Part shown: positions 1 to 12,550 of the stretch, piece after piece
Position numbering within the stretch: position 1 is the first letter of the stretch
Layout: the number at the start of each line of letters is the position of its first letter
From: Sphagnum compactum
Lineage: Eukaryota > Bryophyta > Sphagnopsida > Sphagnales
Reading direction: 5' to 3'
Assembly (NCBI GenBank): GCA_965153455.1
Contig: OZ234496.1
Coordinates: 20,142,304 to 20,206,303 of the forward strand
DNA: 64,000 nucleotides
Translations under genes and position numbers: made by a program
Notes under the pieces: model-generated
What the model saw: the letters and a program-made list of their open reading frames with translations, nothing else
The model's database searches: none
Told to the model about the DNA's origin: nothing

Positions 1-2027
1 CTTACCTTTTCATGTTGTGTTTGTTTGGCATTTTTATACGGGTAATATTTAGCTACTATTGCATAACTGCTATTCAATATACATTGGAATTGCAGTCACA
101 TGTTCTGATTTTTTGTATACAAAAAATCAGAAAGCATTGAGCACTAGAATGGGCTCTTGTTTGCAACAGCATGGATTTGTCTGGAAGATGTTGTGTCCAT
201 GTGTTATTTGGCATTCCTGTACAAACTACACTCTGGTGTTGCTCATGCTGTTGCTGATCAGTATTTGCTTGTTATTGTGGATTCCCAGGGTCCAAATATT
301 TTATTGGATGATACACTACCTAGTGAAGTTGACAAGGGCTTGCTGAATTCCGTGAAAGATTCAATTGTCCAAGGGTTTGTACTCAGCCATTCAGTTGACC
401 TGATTCAGAATTTGCTAGTTGAAGTAGGATCTAGGCAGAGTTGTGTTGTATTAGGACCTGATAAATTTATCACAAGGTGACTTCATTCAAGGTGTGTTGT
501 CTCTGTTTGTGGTTGCAAGTACTATGCTGACTGAACAGGGGCTCTGTGTTGGGTTTACAGATTTCAATGGGGGGCTAGAGAGGGACCTCTTTGCGATGAA
601 CCCATTCGCAACCTCAAGTTCAAAATCCTTGATGCTGCAATAGCACAGGAGCCCCTACACCGTGGTGGTGGCCAAATCATCCCAACATCCCGGCGTGTTG
701 CCTACTCAGCTTTCCTCATGGCGACCCCTCGCTTGATGGAACCTGTCTACTTTGTTGAGGTACAACTTTGCTTTGATTCACATTCGTTTAGCATTGCTTG
801 TATGTTAGAACATATTGAAATCAAGGGGATAAGGTTCTTAAAGCATCAGGGCTTCAAGAATACAACAAAAGAACTTCTTGATGTAATTCTGGCTAAAATC
901 TAAGGGTTTTACACTGTGCTTGGGTCTCAGCTAAGTTTTCAAGAATTCTGTTGATTCTCATTTTGTCATTATTTTGGGTGGTACAGATTCAAACACCTGC
1001 AGATTGTATGTCAGCAATTTATACAGTGTTGTCACGGCGTCGAGGTCATGTTACTGCAGATATACCAAAACCAGGAACCCCGGCCTACATTGTTAAGGTA
1101 TGTTGTTTCCATGCTTCTTGTTCACAATCTAGTGGAGTAGCTAGACAAGAGAAATTGTTCATCTAAGAATTTGAGGTTTTTCCTATGAGGTAATATATTG
1201 TGCATGGGCTTGTGTTAGCTATTGTTTTAAAATATATGTTATTATCTGGCAATTTGGAGATATCTTTCTGTAGATATAGTATGTAATGCACTGCCATGTG
1301 ATGGGTGAGGCTAATCCAAATTAGATTTCTTGTCACTGAATCACCACTTGCTTCTCATGTTTTGATACCCATATTTAGACTCCCGTTTGAACCTTTTTAA
1401 AAAAAGTTTGTGTATGTCAAATCCTTGGACTGTGCAGGCCTTTTTGCCCGTCATAGAATCATTTGGATTTGAAACAGACCTGCGGTACCATACACAGGGG
1501 CAAGCTTTCTGTCTCTCAGTTTTTGACCATTGGTCCATTGTCCCTGGTGATCCTTTGGACAAATCTGTTGTGCTGCGGCCTTTGGAACCTGCACCTGTCC
1601 AGCATCTTGCTCGTGAATTCATGGTGAAGACGAGACGGCGGAAGGTAGTGTCCTCCCCCAAAAGTCACACCCTTACATTTTTCCCAAGAATTCCTGCAAA
1701 CTCTCTCCATACCTTTGAGGTTCAATTCTCCAAATCAGCTTCTCAAATTTGTGAAGTTTGCCATGAGTAAACAGTGTTAAGAAATTGCCTGGTTATCATG
1801 GAGATTAGATTTCTTCTCAGATGAAGCAGTAGGACCTATATAGAATGTCTCTTGAGTTCACGCAAGTGTTTATTTTGTTTGGTGCATGGGACAAGGCATG
1901 TGTATGACTTGTGGAGTCTTGAGTACTGCAGGGCATGAGTGAAGATGTGAGCATCAACAAGTTTTTCGATGACCCTATGTTGCTGGAGCTTGCCCGCCAG
2001 GATGCCGATTTACAGCAAATCCTGTAG
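1..2027 (+). CDS. U5 snRNP 116-kDa GTPase (EFTUD2/Snu114/CLO-like), 3' exons only
   Basis: C-terminal part of the EF-2-like spliceosomal GTPase of U5 snRNP, which drives U4/U6 unwinding and spliceosome disassembly in the nucleus. Exons I can place: 289-374, 561-759, 987-1097, 1438-1644 and 1932-2027; bases 1-288 read as intron. All junctions are GT-AG and the phases join. Joined, they give [16 protein letters not shown], then [90 protein letters not shown] and [18 protein letters not shown] before a TAG. These are near-identical to EF-2 domain IV/V of plant and human EFTUD2. The GTP-binding N-terminus lies upstream of the window. No stop or frameshift is seen, so this looks like a functional gene. 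It converges on the RTF1 relic. Identification is very sure. Confidence 0.95.
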
Positions 2028-2980
2028 TTTACAAAAGTCCAACCTCTTTTGCTAGTATTCAGGGTTTTGAAATTAGGTAGGTTCAGCAGTTTTTTCAAGC
2101 CCTCCAAATGCCTACCTATCTGGTAAGGCTGTATCTTAAACATTTTGATGTTTAGAAACTGGGCTGGGCTACACTTCGCTAGCAGATGTTCTAGGGTAAT
2201 GGAAATGTCAACAATTTCAAATTGCAATGGTGAACCAGGACATTTTGGTACCTACCAGTTTGCAAACCATTCTGGTAAAATGCATATATGGCCAAGAGTG
2301 TTAGTATTCCAGACTTGGCCAGACTGTTGATACTGTCAGGTTGATGTATTCAATCTGCACTGTACAAACTTGGCCAAATCAAGTCATGTTCACTATGGAA
2401 ACCTCTTTCTGTACATCATGCTGCAATAGCACTTTGTCTTTGCTTAAATTGTCCTGTACATGTTATTGTGGTACTCTTCACAATGGAATGAGAAATCCAT
2501 ACATTCCTTCATAGCTTTGTGTCTCATTCGGTAGCAGTCAAGATGATGTCACACTACAGTTCTGCAAAACAATTATTCTAAATATACTGCATCTCTGTCC
2601 ATGGTGTGCTGTGGCTGAGAGCACACAGGATTGGACTTGTATTGCTGCCCCCAAAAAGACAATATAACCTGAAATGCTTCAATACACCCCATCATCTTTG
2701 CTAGTCATTCACTGTGAATGTCAAACTGTGTTGCCTACCATCATTACTCTTGACCTGACATGCCATTGCAAACATTGGTAAGATCTATCTACATCCCAAA
2801 AAAATCCACTACATGTTGCTTAAACACTGTTGCCAACCACCCACAAAGCACATGCTCAAGAGAATCTAAACTCTTATTAGAATCCTGACCACTCAACACC
2901 TCAGGGAAAACAGGTGGACAGAGAAAAGTTTCACTCTCAAATATGTTTCCACACTACCTCCTTACCAGCTTGCAAACAGA
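2028..2980. other. 3' flank of the U5 GTPase gene, no other gene seen
   Basis: Holds the 3' untranslated region of the gene ending at 2027 (extent not determinable; no clear polyadenylation signal chosen) and then unremarkable sequence up to the RTF1 relic. No conserved reading frame was recognised on either strand. Confidence 0.4.
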
Positions 2981-2984
2981 CCCT

Positions 2985-4795
2985 TTGGAAAGGTTCTTCA
3001 CTATGTTGGGACTGTGTAACACAATTGTGAACTTGGTTCATGGAAATAGAGCTCATTCCACCTGATATAGAGAATGACAGAGGTGCCAGTAGCCCTTGAT
3101 CACTGACCTGTACACCTCTGCAAGTAGGTTCAAGCTGTCCTTTCTGTGCCATGTATGCTAGCATGAAAGCATTATGGACCCCACCTGGGCCCTCCATATT
3201 CCCAAGCCCTGCTAATGAGATATCCAAATCAAAATCATGGAGAGCAAAAAGCTTTGTCCTGCTGACAACGTGTGCTTGCACATTGACTAGCTTGCCTGCT
3301 TCTTATGAGATCACACCATCAGCTGATTTTTCTCCTCCATCTGCTATGAATGAGCCACTTAATCCTCAAAAGATACAAAATAGAACATCCAAATTACGGC
3401 AACATGCACAACATCAGGTGAATTTGAATGTGACACAAACACAGACCAAATGGATTCCTGACCACTGTTTGATCTTGACTAAATGTTCAAGTACTGCAAA
3501 AGGATCTCTCCAGTTTCTACTATGGCCCCTATTCATCTCTGCAAACACAGCAGCAAAGAATATACCAATAGTTGCATGATCCTGCTAGGCATGTCTAGTA
3601 CACTGTGCAGTGGCCTCCTTTTGTGTCTTTGGGCTGTTGGACTGAAAGTAATTCTTGCTCCGTGTCCAGGGACAAGAGAAAGGGTCATAGCCAGCTTCTC
3701 CTGCCTTGCATTGACATTTACAGGCTTTAACTCTTAAGCATTCTTGAAATTTTCAAACCTACAAAGAGAATCTCAAGACCTTAAGAAACCAAACCCAGTG
3801 TCAGTACTGGATAAGGCAAAAGCAGACTGCTATATTCAAAATGTCTGAGTATGCCTCCATTATGCAGGATCCCTGAACCAAAGAAATCCTAACTGCCTGC
3901 AAGAGAAATACCTATTTTGATGATTCATCTCTGCCAGAGCAAAGGCCTTTGTATCCTTAGTTTTGACTTGTGCTGCACAGACCTCGAGCTCTTTCAATTG
4001 CGACTCCAATCTTCCATGTTCTGCTTCATCACCCCTACTTACTGCATCACTTAGCACCTCCATAACCTGGCTCTTCTCCAGAGCAATATTTGCAGGTCTT
4101 GGTGCAGCCATCTTCTCTTGCAACATCTGCTTCACAGCAGATGCTGAATACACAAATTGGCTCACCTTCAAAATGGCCTCCTTCTTCTCTAGGGCATGTC
4201 TATTTGTAGGCTTTTACACATTCAAGTGATCAGCCTCCTGCAAATACTGCTGAATCTCCTTGGCTGCTGATGCAATAGACTTTTGCTTAGGCACCAGAAT
4301 ACTCATGCATACCATGAAGAAGCAAATTTCAGAAGGAAAATTGCAGCAGCTTGATTCATTTGAAGCAGCCACAACATCATAACTGGTACCACATCAGTGG
4401 CCTACCAACATATCTGAAACTGCACTCCATCAAACAAATCTGCTGAAACAAGGCAAAGAAATCTGCTGAAACAAGGATCGAGCATCCAAAGCCCTTAAAA
4501 TCCAAGAACCATTGACATGGCAGACAAGACACCTAGTATCGGTGAGAAATCCAACACAGATTACAATTCTGGAGTTAAGAATGCCAAAAAGCAGCACTTG
4601 GGATAAAATACAACAGGAATCTTACAGGATGGTGCTTGGTTAGATGCTCACACCATCTGCAAACTTGCTGCTGTGGATTAATCTCTCCAAACAGGATTCA
4701 ACGATGTGTGTTGTCTGGTTCTTAAACTTGTAGTTTTTGTCAGGATCCTTGGCATCAACATTTTTCACCTGGCAGAGTCGGTAAATAGATTGCCC
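2985..4795 (-). pseudogene. RTF1/VIP5-like (PAF1 complex) relic: Plus3 core and C-terminal exons
   Basis: Three conserved blocks of a plant RTF1 homologue read on the minus strand in the right order. (a) 4795-4690, after an AG acceptor: YRLCQVKNVDAKDPDKNYKF then KNQTTH, the Plus3-domain core; the expected next residues are lost. (b) About 4275-3912: EIQQYLQEAD, a stop, ALEKKEAILKVSQFVYSASA, VKQMLQEKMAAPRPANIALE and KAFALAEMNHQNR, ending at an AG/GTATTT donor. (c) About 3345-2985: an in-frame stop, EAGKLVNVQAHV, LHDFDLDISLAGLGNMEGPG and CRGVQVSD, matching the conserved C-terminus. RTF1 binds chromatin and RNA polymerase II to promote H2B ubiquitination and elongation. At least two stops and missing segments show it is dead. 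Retained intron positions show it is not a retrocopy. The matching N-terminal exons are at 24.4-25.3 kb on the same strand. Confidence 0.8.
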
Positions 4796-4799
4796 TGAA

Positions 4800-7700
4800 T
4801 TAATGTAAATGGTTCAACATAGAGCTAAATTACGCCCATCATACTATATTATCTATCCCCTTGTGTGAATAACATGAGGGTTAATTTACTCCAAGTTCTA
4901 TGATTGGTCATTTTAACTCCCAAATCAAGAGGGAATAAATGGAATAAAAACTTTGTAGTAACCCTTGGTTTGAATCTAGCTTAAAGGTTTTTGTTTTCAG
5001 AAACTAGGATTTAGATGTAAGAAATGATTCAATCTTTGCTCCTACAATAGATAACTTGTTACGGCAACATGTTTTGCATGGATGAATAAGGCACTTTAGG
5101 ATTAGAGAGTACAAGATTTCACTTCAGGTTTTCCTACATGTCTGGTTTTGCTCTCACAACGTCATAAGATTGCACATGTCTTTGTATGTTTTCAAAGAAT
5201 CAAGGCAAAATTGTAAATATATCATCGTCTATTTAAGCTCCTCTCTCTATTATTCATGTTAAGCTTTCAAAAGGTATAACTACATAGCAAATTACAAAGT
5301 TCCTCTTTATGCTTAATTTAAAACGTGCAAATATGTATTTTGTAGTGCATTCTACTCAACAAAAAAAAATTGAAGTCCGAATGCTTCCTACCATGGAAAT
5401 TTTTTATTCAACTAATGAAACAGGTCCCCATTTATTCATTCACACACCAACTCCATGCAACATCATTAAATAATTCATCCTTGTAAGCTTCCATAATTCC
5501 AAGTGCAAAACCAATAGCCATTGCCAACTTCACACACCAAAAATTAAAGACCCAATAGCATTCCCACAAATTTCATTCACTCCAAACCAAAATCAATTGT
5601 TAGTAGCTCATGTATCCTTGCAATCATTAGTACATCATTGTTTAACCATTTCATGATGATGAAAAAAATATTTGTGAACTTTTTGAACAATTTAAAGCAA
5701 TCATGTTAAGGTCAATTCACACCTTTCATCCTAATTAGCCAAGTTAGTAAAATTTTCTTATATTGTTATGGTCATCTTTTTTTAGGTAATAAGGAATACT
5801 AATGAGGCTTTTGATGATTTTCTTGCAAAGTGAATATTATATGTGTTGCAATCAAGAGACTCAAACCTATAGGTTTTTTCGAAATATAGGTAGTCTAATG
5901 CCAAACCATCCAAGCATAGAAAATGGGCCCTAGATTTGCATAATTGGTGTTTCATTAGCATGCATGTTCATTTCCCTAGCTCTAGAGCATAGGAGTGTAT
6001 TTTCAAAGCATGGTTGCACATTAATAGTAAGGTTAATTACCATTATCCCAAAAAAATTCAATCTCTTGCTATGTAGAATATTTGGTGGTATAACACCAGA
6101 TACTATATGTCTCCAGCAAGCTACATCTGTGTACAACTACAAAATATTTCTCCTGCTTGGACCATAATGTCATTAAGAATAGTTATCCAGCAACATTACA
6201 TCATTTGCAATAAACTTCTAGTCTCAGCAATTTACAGTCTATATAGACCAATCTGGGCCCATGCAACTTCTACAGATGGAGTGATAAAACTTAAAATCTT
6301 CAGTATGGAGTCACAAGTGCAAGGAGAAATGAGACCACCATTCAGCAAACCAAGTATGACCCATTCTGAATGACTCAAGCCCAACACCTTGCTGTGGCCT
6401 GGGTTGAAGGGCATTGCACAAACATCACACAAAAGTCTGGCCATTTTGGTTCTCTATCAGTGACCTGAGTAAGTCAATTAAGGCTTTTAAGATATTCAGT
6501 TTCTCAGCATACAGAGGTTTGCATGTTGATATTTGCTAAACTAGAGGGTATCAGCATGCCATTTTCCAACTTGCTCTCTTACATACACCACACATTGCAA
6601 ACTTTGCAGCTGCACAAACACATATGAAGGATATCAAAAAATGGGAAACAAGACATTTAGGTCCCACCTGAAACTGCATGGAGACTCTCTCACACATCTA
6701 ACTTGCAAGATATTTGGCATCAAACCCCTAATGGAAGCACCAATGGGCTTTGAAATACGGCAGTGAAGGTCCCTGGCCCTATACCATTTGGAGTCAGATT
6801 AAGAAGGATTCCAGTGTTCTTGAATAAGACCCTGAAAACATCTGCCATGTATCCAATCGTACACTCAAATGTCTAGGAAACACTCAACTGCCAGCTCTTG
6901 CACCTTCCTCTGACATATCAAGGATGACCTGACTATGTTCCCATCTCAAGGACACCACAGTCTACAATTTCCCTCTCAAACACCTCATTCACTGCACCAC
7001 ATAGCAAATGTGAACTCTGGATGTTTTCAAAGCTCCTCATACATAACAGGGAGCCAATTCATCACCTGCAAACTGATTGTCAATATGTCCCAGGAACAAT
7101 TGCCTTCATTACCTTAGCACATCCCTATTATGTTTCTTAGGTGCTGCTCCAACCTCGTGTCTAACTCTATAGACATAGTCATGAATATTGTGGATGCCTA
7201 CAAAAAGATGCGGAGGCCCACCTTCCAACACAAACCCCTCCTATCTTTTGATGAACAGCTCCATGATAGTGTTCACTGCATCTTCTGAATTTAGTGTATC
7301 ATCGACATTACAAGTTCCCATGATGGGGGCAATGGACTCAAAAGCAGCCTCGTCAACTCCAACATTGTTTGATCTTCCTCACAGTGAGAAGCTGCAGAAC
7401 TTGCTTGAGGAGTTCTGCCGCTTCTCAGGAGAGAGACTCACAAGAGAAAACGTTTGGAACTGCAGCAGAAAAATGCATTGCATTGGATACTCCCTTCCCT
7501 TCCCATAGGCAGGCCACAGCAATTGAGAGTACTACTACCTTTGCATGGCAATTAAGTACCGCAGTCTTATCCAGGGGCTCAACCAGATAAGGATGCTTTG
7601 AGCAGAAAGAGAAGCAGAGATCAGCCATTGCTATTGAAGAAAGCTCTGCAACCAGACTCCTTGATGCTCAGGAAGATCAAATACAGGAACAGTTGTTCCA

Positions 7701-8690
7701 ACATCAGCCAAATCCTCATTTTGGCATATAGAGAATGCTTCCAAAGTAGGCTTTCAGAACATTGAGATTTGGATGCCATGCATGTATTCTCCAGTTCTCC
7801 TGACTATTAACTCTGTCCCTCAATTGTCAATGCTGAACCTGGACTTCAAAGCAGTAGAATTCTGAAATGATGTGTACCATAGTTTCTTAGTGAAGTCCAA
7901 CCACAGCACAATGGGCTCATCTGCATATCACATCATGTGAACACCAAGTTTATCAAAATAAGGCATGTTTCAGCAATACTAGAGGGCTTTGGTTTACTGC
8001 AACAATTTAGTAATTGTTGTGCCACGGATCTGTCATGGAGATGACTAGGAACAAGAGCACGTCCTTTCTCACTGCTGACCACTATTGACCACATCTGCTG
8101 CCAGTTTCTGCATCTTAGAAGTAGAGATAAGTTTCAGGATGCTTTTTATACTTATCATGCAGCACACAAACTTTGCAGGTGGAATGATAACTTGGCCATT
8201 ACTAGGATGAGCCCTTAAAAGTAGTGTATGCAATTAATAATCACTTGGGCCAGGCCCCATAAGAGAGTCTCAAATTGCTTGACTTGCATTATTTCAATAT
8301 GCACAAAGCAGACACAAATGATTGAATTGAATTTCAAACAAAAGAAATTTCTTACTTGCTACCTTCATGAATATTCTTGCATCTTTGCAAACCCTTGAGC
8401 TTCCAAGCTGATCATAACCTGACCCTGCCTGCAGCAGTTGGAAGCTGCTTGACTCCATAGCTCACTGTTGTGTCACAAACAATGTTCATGTCCATCTTGC
8501 CATTTTCATTGCCAAAATCTCTCTCAGCAATTGATCAATCTCTCTGTAATCAATCAATCTTGCAGCATTGATCTCACGAAGTTCTATGCATGTGAATGTG
8601 TATCTTGAGATGTTCAGCTTGACAAGAACAATACATATGCAAGAAATGTTTACATGCTTTTTCCGCACACCATTTTGTCTTTGTTTGATG
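4800..8690. other. Intergenic, no supported gene
   Basis: About 3.9 kb of AT-rich sequence with only short, non-conserved open frames on both strands. I see no RNA gene or classifiable transposon. If the two RTF1 pieces belong to one locus, this would be former intron or inserted DNA. Confidence 0.4.
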
Positions 8691-8696
8691 TCAGCT

Positions 8697-8885
8697 GCAA
8701 GTGATTATGAATACAGAGACATAGAAAGTGTAGATGCTGCTGGTGAGTCTGGCAGGGGGAGGAGAAGGAGGATACTGGTGGACACAGATTTTAGAGCTCA
8801 GTTTGAGATTCCACCCCTGAGACAGCAGTACACCTTGCTTGCGCAACTTTTCCCCACAGCTTTCGTAGGAGGAAACCAAGCAGTT
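8697..8885 (+). pseudogene. DUF506 (PDDEXK-like nuclease family) relic
   Basis: The frame reads DYEYRDIESV, a short linker, RRRILVDTDFRAQFEIPPLR, QQYTLLAQLFPTAFVGG. This is the hallmark of the plant DUF506 family (PF04720): EYEYIDVV, variable linker, then (I/V)(I/V)D-(L/D)FRAQFEIARP and LLxxLPxxFVG. After that point the expected ERLQQIVKLMCEAAK and PPWRKxxYMQAKW blocks are absent and the frame stops at 8970. No N-terminal half was recognised upstream. It is therefore a decayed fragment or an isolated exon. Family members are plant-specific and mostly uncharacterised, with some linked to root-hair and stress responses. The family call rests on one block and is moderately sure. Confidence 0.55.
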
Positions 8886-8989
8886 GCAGAGCATTTTGAC
8901 TGTCATGTCCAAGGCTATCAAATGCTCATTGAAGAAGAGAGGGTTGGATTTGCCACCATTGAGGAAAGCTGAGTATGTATGAACCAAGT

Positions 8990-10420
8990 GGTTCTCTTCA
9001 CACAGGCACACCAGGAATCTGGTTTCTCAACAACACAGCAACAAAACTGGTCAATGTCCTGCCGCTGCTGAAAGAGCTGCAGTTCAAGATTTTCCTGGCA
9101 TTGCTACAAGAGACAAGAAGGGACAGGACTTGAAATTCACAAATGAGATGGAGATACTGCTATTCCAGTCTAAGACTGATCATCATTCAATGTCAAATGA
9201 TGATGATGATGATGATGATATTGATGAGAGGGATCATGAAGAATGAAATCACATCATCACAAAGACCAACGACCACCAAGCATTGTTATGTAAAGAAACA
9301 AGATCAAGAAGCTTCAGAGCCTACTGATGAGGGAGTGTTTGCCAGAGGTGCAAACTTGTTGCACAATCCATTGGCTGTTTGTGATTTAGCAAAGACCAAT
9401 CATGATTATAACATCAGTGTTGAGGAGATTGATAACACGGCTTGGCAACCCGGAAGTGATGCCCAGAGCTTCAGACAGGCATAGTCCTCAACTTGCAGGT
9501 TTAACTGCAATCCTGAAAGAGACAATCCAAGCACACTGAGCAACACAATTCTGAGCAAGATCCGAATTTCTTTTTTTTGGATCAAGCAGGTTGTATGAAT
9601 GAAAAGAATGCGACTCAGTACTGGGAGAGAGACTGGAAATGAATCCCAGGGACCACTCGGAAATTGTGTAAAGCAATTCCATGTCATCAAGTTGATACCG
9701 GTTTGTTGAACAACAAATATGTTATTATTGATAACATTCTGGTATCAATGTTCATAAATTAGGGGCTAAAATAGAAAGTTAAAAAATTAATTCAGCCTGG
9801 CCATCAATTACACGTTGTCCCAATTCCTTCACAAACACCAGACTTGGTTGTGGGCACAAAGTTACTGGCTTTGACCAGGCTAAGGCCTCAGATCTCAGAT
9901 CCAACATGTTTGCACCAGATGTCAATCGTGCTGATTGTGGTTTTCCACATAAGCACTCAAAAAGGGTCTTGCAGTAAAACTTCATTAGTTTCACAACATG
10001 TTTTCCCATACTTTATTTAGAGTGCACACATATATATACTTCTGTACCAGTATTTCTTTTTCTTTTTCTTTCCCAATTTTGTGGTTTGTAAATTTTTTGT
10101 CGATTTTTTCCACTATCTGATCATTTTTTTCACGAATTCACACTACTAAAAAAATAATTCCCAATTTCTTCATTAAAAACTTTGTAGCCACAGTGCGAAA
10201 ATTCACCAAGAAAAATCACTGCTCTACACAGAATTTCTTTTGTTTTCCCACTCCGGATTTATTTGCTATGACCGTCCACGGAACTTTTCCTTCTCCCCCC
10301 AGGCTGCTCCAATCATAGCCACTGGCCAGGGCGAACCAGCACCTACACTGGTACACTCACCTTCTTGAGCAAGGCCTCTTAGAGGCTGTCTTTGTGGATT
10401 CAGAGACCCTGATTTTGTCT
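8990..10420. other. Intergenic, (GAT)n microsatellite at about 9196-9220
   Basis: Contains a run of about eight GAT/ATG triplets near 9196-9220 inside short open frames. One of these, roughly 9070-9240, reads plausibly as protein ending in an Asp-rich stretch, but I cannot assign it to a family. Nothing else is supported. Confidence 0.35.
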
Positions 10421-10724
10421 AAGAGCATCTCCACCCCAAAACTGTAAGCAACTCCTTTATGTTAAAATACAATAGTGTTTAATGATCACTGTCCCCACCC
10501 ACAAACGTCATAAAAGTCCCTTTAAACACTCAAAGACCATTCATCTTTACATCTGGACCATTAATAGTCACTGTCCAAATCCATAGTAGAAAATAGCTTT
10601 TAAAGGGGTTAAAATGACCACTGCACAATTGACGTCAATACAGGAGCAGAGCAGGAGTTATGCTATCCTGCTGCAAGATTTAATGAAAAGAGGTGTTTGC
10701 AAGTGTGGGGTGGAGATGCTCTAA
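10420..10724 (+). mobile_element. Tourist/PIF-Harbinger-like MITE, copy 1
   Basis: 299 bp (10423-10721) bounded by terminal inverted repeats GAGCATCTCCACCCC and its complement, with TAA direct repeats on both sides (10420-10422 and 10722-10724). The 3-bp TTA/TAA target site and the GAGCATCTCC terminus are typical of Tourist/PIF-Harbinger MITEs. There is no coding capacity. Copy 2, at 54302-54586, is the same element in the opposite orientation and matches along its whole length. Confidence 0.85.
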
Positions 10725-10791
10725 GGATGCTACATAATGTTTTGAAACTGCCCCCAAAAACTTTGGGATTTTCAACTGTGGTTCTACTGTA

Positions 10792-11030
10792 GGCCAGGTT
10801 CACCCAACCAAGGCAAATTGATCCCCACATTGGTAAAAATCGCAAAGCCCATTTAAATTGCTCATAAATATACTAGATATTAAAAATATAATTTCCCAAT
10901 ATAAAATCAGGGTCCTTAAGTCCAAATCTATAAAGTTTGGGGCCTAATATGGCCATTTAAATGGGTTTTGGGGGGTTTTTACCATGATCCCAATGTGGGC
11001 GTCAATTCACCCTGGCTGGTTTAACGAAGG
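10792..11030. mobile_element. Foldback MITE-like element
   Basis: Two arms of about 65 bp face each other. The left arm (10792-10858) carries GGCCAGGTTCACCC, CCCACATTGG, TAAAAA and CCCATTTAAAT. The right arm (about 10955-11030) carries the complements ATTTAAATGGG, TTTTTACCATGATCCC, CCAATGTGGG and CACCCTGG. The centre is AT-rich. No coding capacity. Superfamily not determined. Confidence 0.55.
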
Positions 11031-11669
11031 CCCAATTAATCATGCATTGCCTGCAACATGAGCTCTGGCAGAACGCTTCAATAAATCACTGGGTGAAATC
11101 AGCAAACAGCATTAAACGTGTGGATCAATAATTTTGTGGGTCAGTTTTGAGATATAGCCCAAGTGGCTGTCAGCAGTAGGAAGATTTAGTCAGGTTTGGC
11201 TATGAGCTAAATATGGTATTAGAAAACTTTAAACATATTTCTCTTATTGTTTACTACCTACTTGAAAACCATGTATGGAAATCAGACGATTTTTCTTTGA
11301 ATTTGGTTGAATTTCGGCTATAGAGAATGTCAAAAAGCATTTAATTTTAGCACTTTCAAATTTATGACTTAGCTTTTTGGCTATAGATTTTTGGTAAAAG
11401 AGAGGTCGGTGTGTGGATGTGAACAAAAGTCATGATGATAATAATGGAGGAGGCCAGAGGGAAAAAGTAAAGCGTGTTTGACAAGTCTCAAGGTGACATT
11501 GCATATTCCATCCTCAATTATGAGTAGAAAATAGAGACGTGTTCCAGAAGGAAAGTAATGAATTGTTCGGTGGCCAAGAAATCGGTACAGCGCGTATGCT
11601 ACAGTCTGCAGAGTCACGGCAAAACCCTTCTCGAAGTTTCTGGGGGAGGAGAAAATGAAGAAGAAACAT

Positions 11670-12091
11670 CTGTGAGAAATGTTGAAAAAGGAGTAAGAGA
11701 ACAGAGTGGGGGAATTCCAGGGAGATCGTGAAGAGGACAGGGGTGATGTTTTTTGGAGAGATCTAATGGAAAGATCAGCTTAGCTTGCGGGAATCTGTGA
11801 TGTGACGGACACCCGTCATACCCTGTGTATGCTATTGGGATGGCAGAGGATTTCTAGCAGGTTCTATGAGAGCTTCTTCTTATGTGAGAAAAGTCGAAAG
11901 GAGTAAGAAGAGAAGAGTGTGAGAATTCCAGGGAGATCGTGAAGAGGAAAGGGGTTGATGTTTTTTGGGGAGATCTAGTGGAAAGATCAGCTTAGCTTGC
12001 GGGAATTTGTGATGTGAGGGACACTCATCATACCCTTTGTATGCTATTGGGATGGCAAAGGATTTGTAGCAGGTTTTATGAGAGCAAAAGG
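11670..12091 (+). repeat. About 211-bp direct tandem duplication upstream of the HNL gene
   Basis: Two adjacent copies (about 11670-11880 and 11881-12091) share GAATTCCAGGGAGATCGTGA, AAAGATCAGCTTAGCTTGCG and GTATGCTATTGGGATGGCA. Divergence is modest. It lies about 1.2 kb before the first sure HNL exon, so it may be promoter or leader of that gene. Confidence 0.75.
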
Positions 12092-12139
12092 TTAAGAGAA
12101 AAATATTTATGAGAGCAGTGAGCAAAAGTAGTGCGAAAT

Positions 12140-12295
12140 ATGGGAAGTTCATATGGCCCCAAGGGAAAAGGAGTTGATCTTTCACAAGGGCCACCAAAAA
12201 GAAAGAGAGATGTTGTGCATTTCCCTGCTGTGATTGAGACACCTTTGGTCCCTGCAGAAAATGCTCCTTCAAGCTCTGGATGGCACAACAATGTG
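12140..12295 (+). other. Candidate first coding exon of the HNL gene
   Basis: An ATG at 12140 opens a frame beginning MGSSYGPKGKG and continuing with PPKRKRDVVHFPAVIETP. It reaches possible phase-0 donors at 12293 and 12296 (GTGGTG, GTGCTT), and phase 0 is what the hydrolase exon at 13300 needs. The basic, low-complexity start would suit an N-terminus. The donors are weak and I know no family match, so this is a guess to be tested with RNA data. Confidence 0.25.
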
Positions 12296-12399
12296 GTGCT
12301 TCTTCTTAATCTTATGATGAACTTTCGTTGCACAGTTTTTTCTTGGGCTTTCCCAAGTTACATGTTGAAGTTTGATTTTCCTTTGCTTTTTTAAATTTT

Positions 12400-12550
12400 G
12401 TTTGGGTGCGTGTTGAAAATTTTCCTTGACCCTTACAACCATGTTAGCTTATTGTCCTCACAAAGCATCAGGAGAAGGAGGTCTAGTTCAGATTTGAACT
12501 CCCAACCAGCAGCTTCACAACCATACCCTTTAGCCACTAGGTTACTTGAA
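12400..12550 (-). mobile_element. Possible tRNA-derived SINE
   Basis: On the minus strand, box-A-like CTAGTGGCTAAAGGG (about 12540-12526) is followed about 25 bp later by box-B-like GGGAGTTCAAATC (about 12506-12494). That is RNA polymerase III promoter spacing. No cloverleaf or target-site duplication could be confirmed. Confidence 0.3.
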
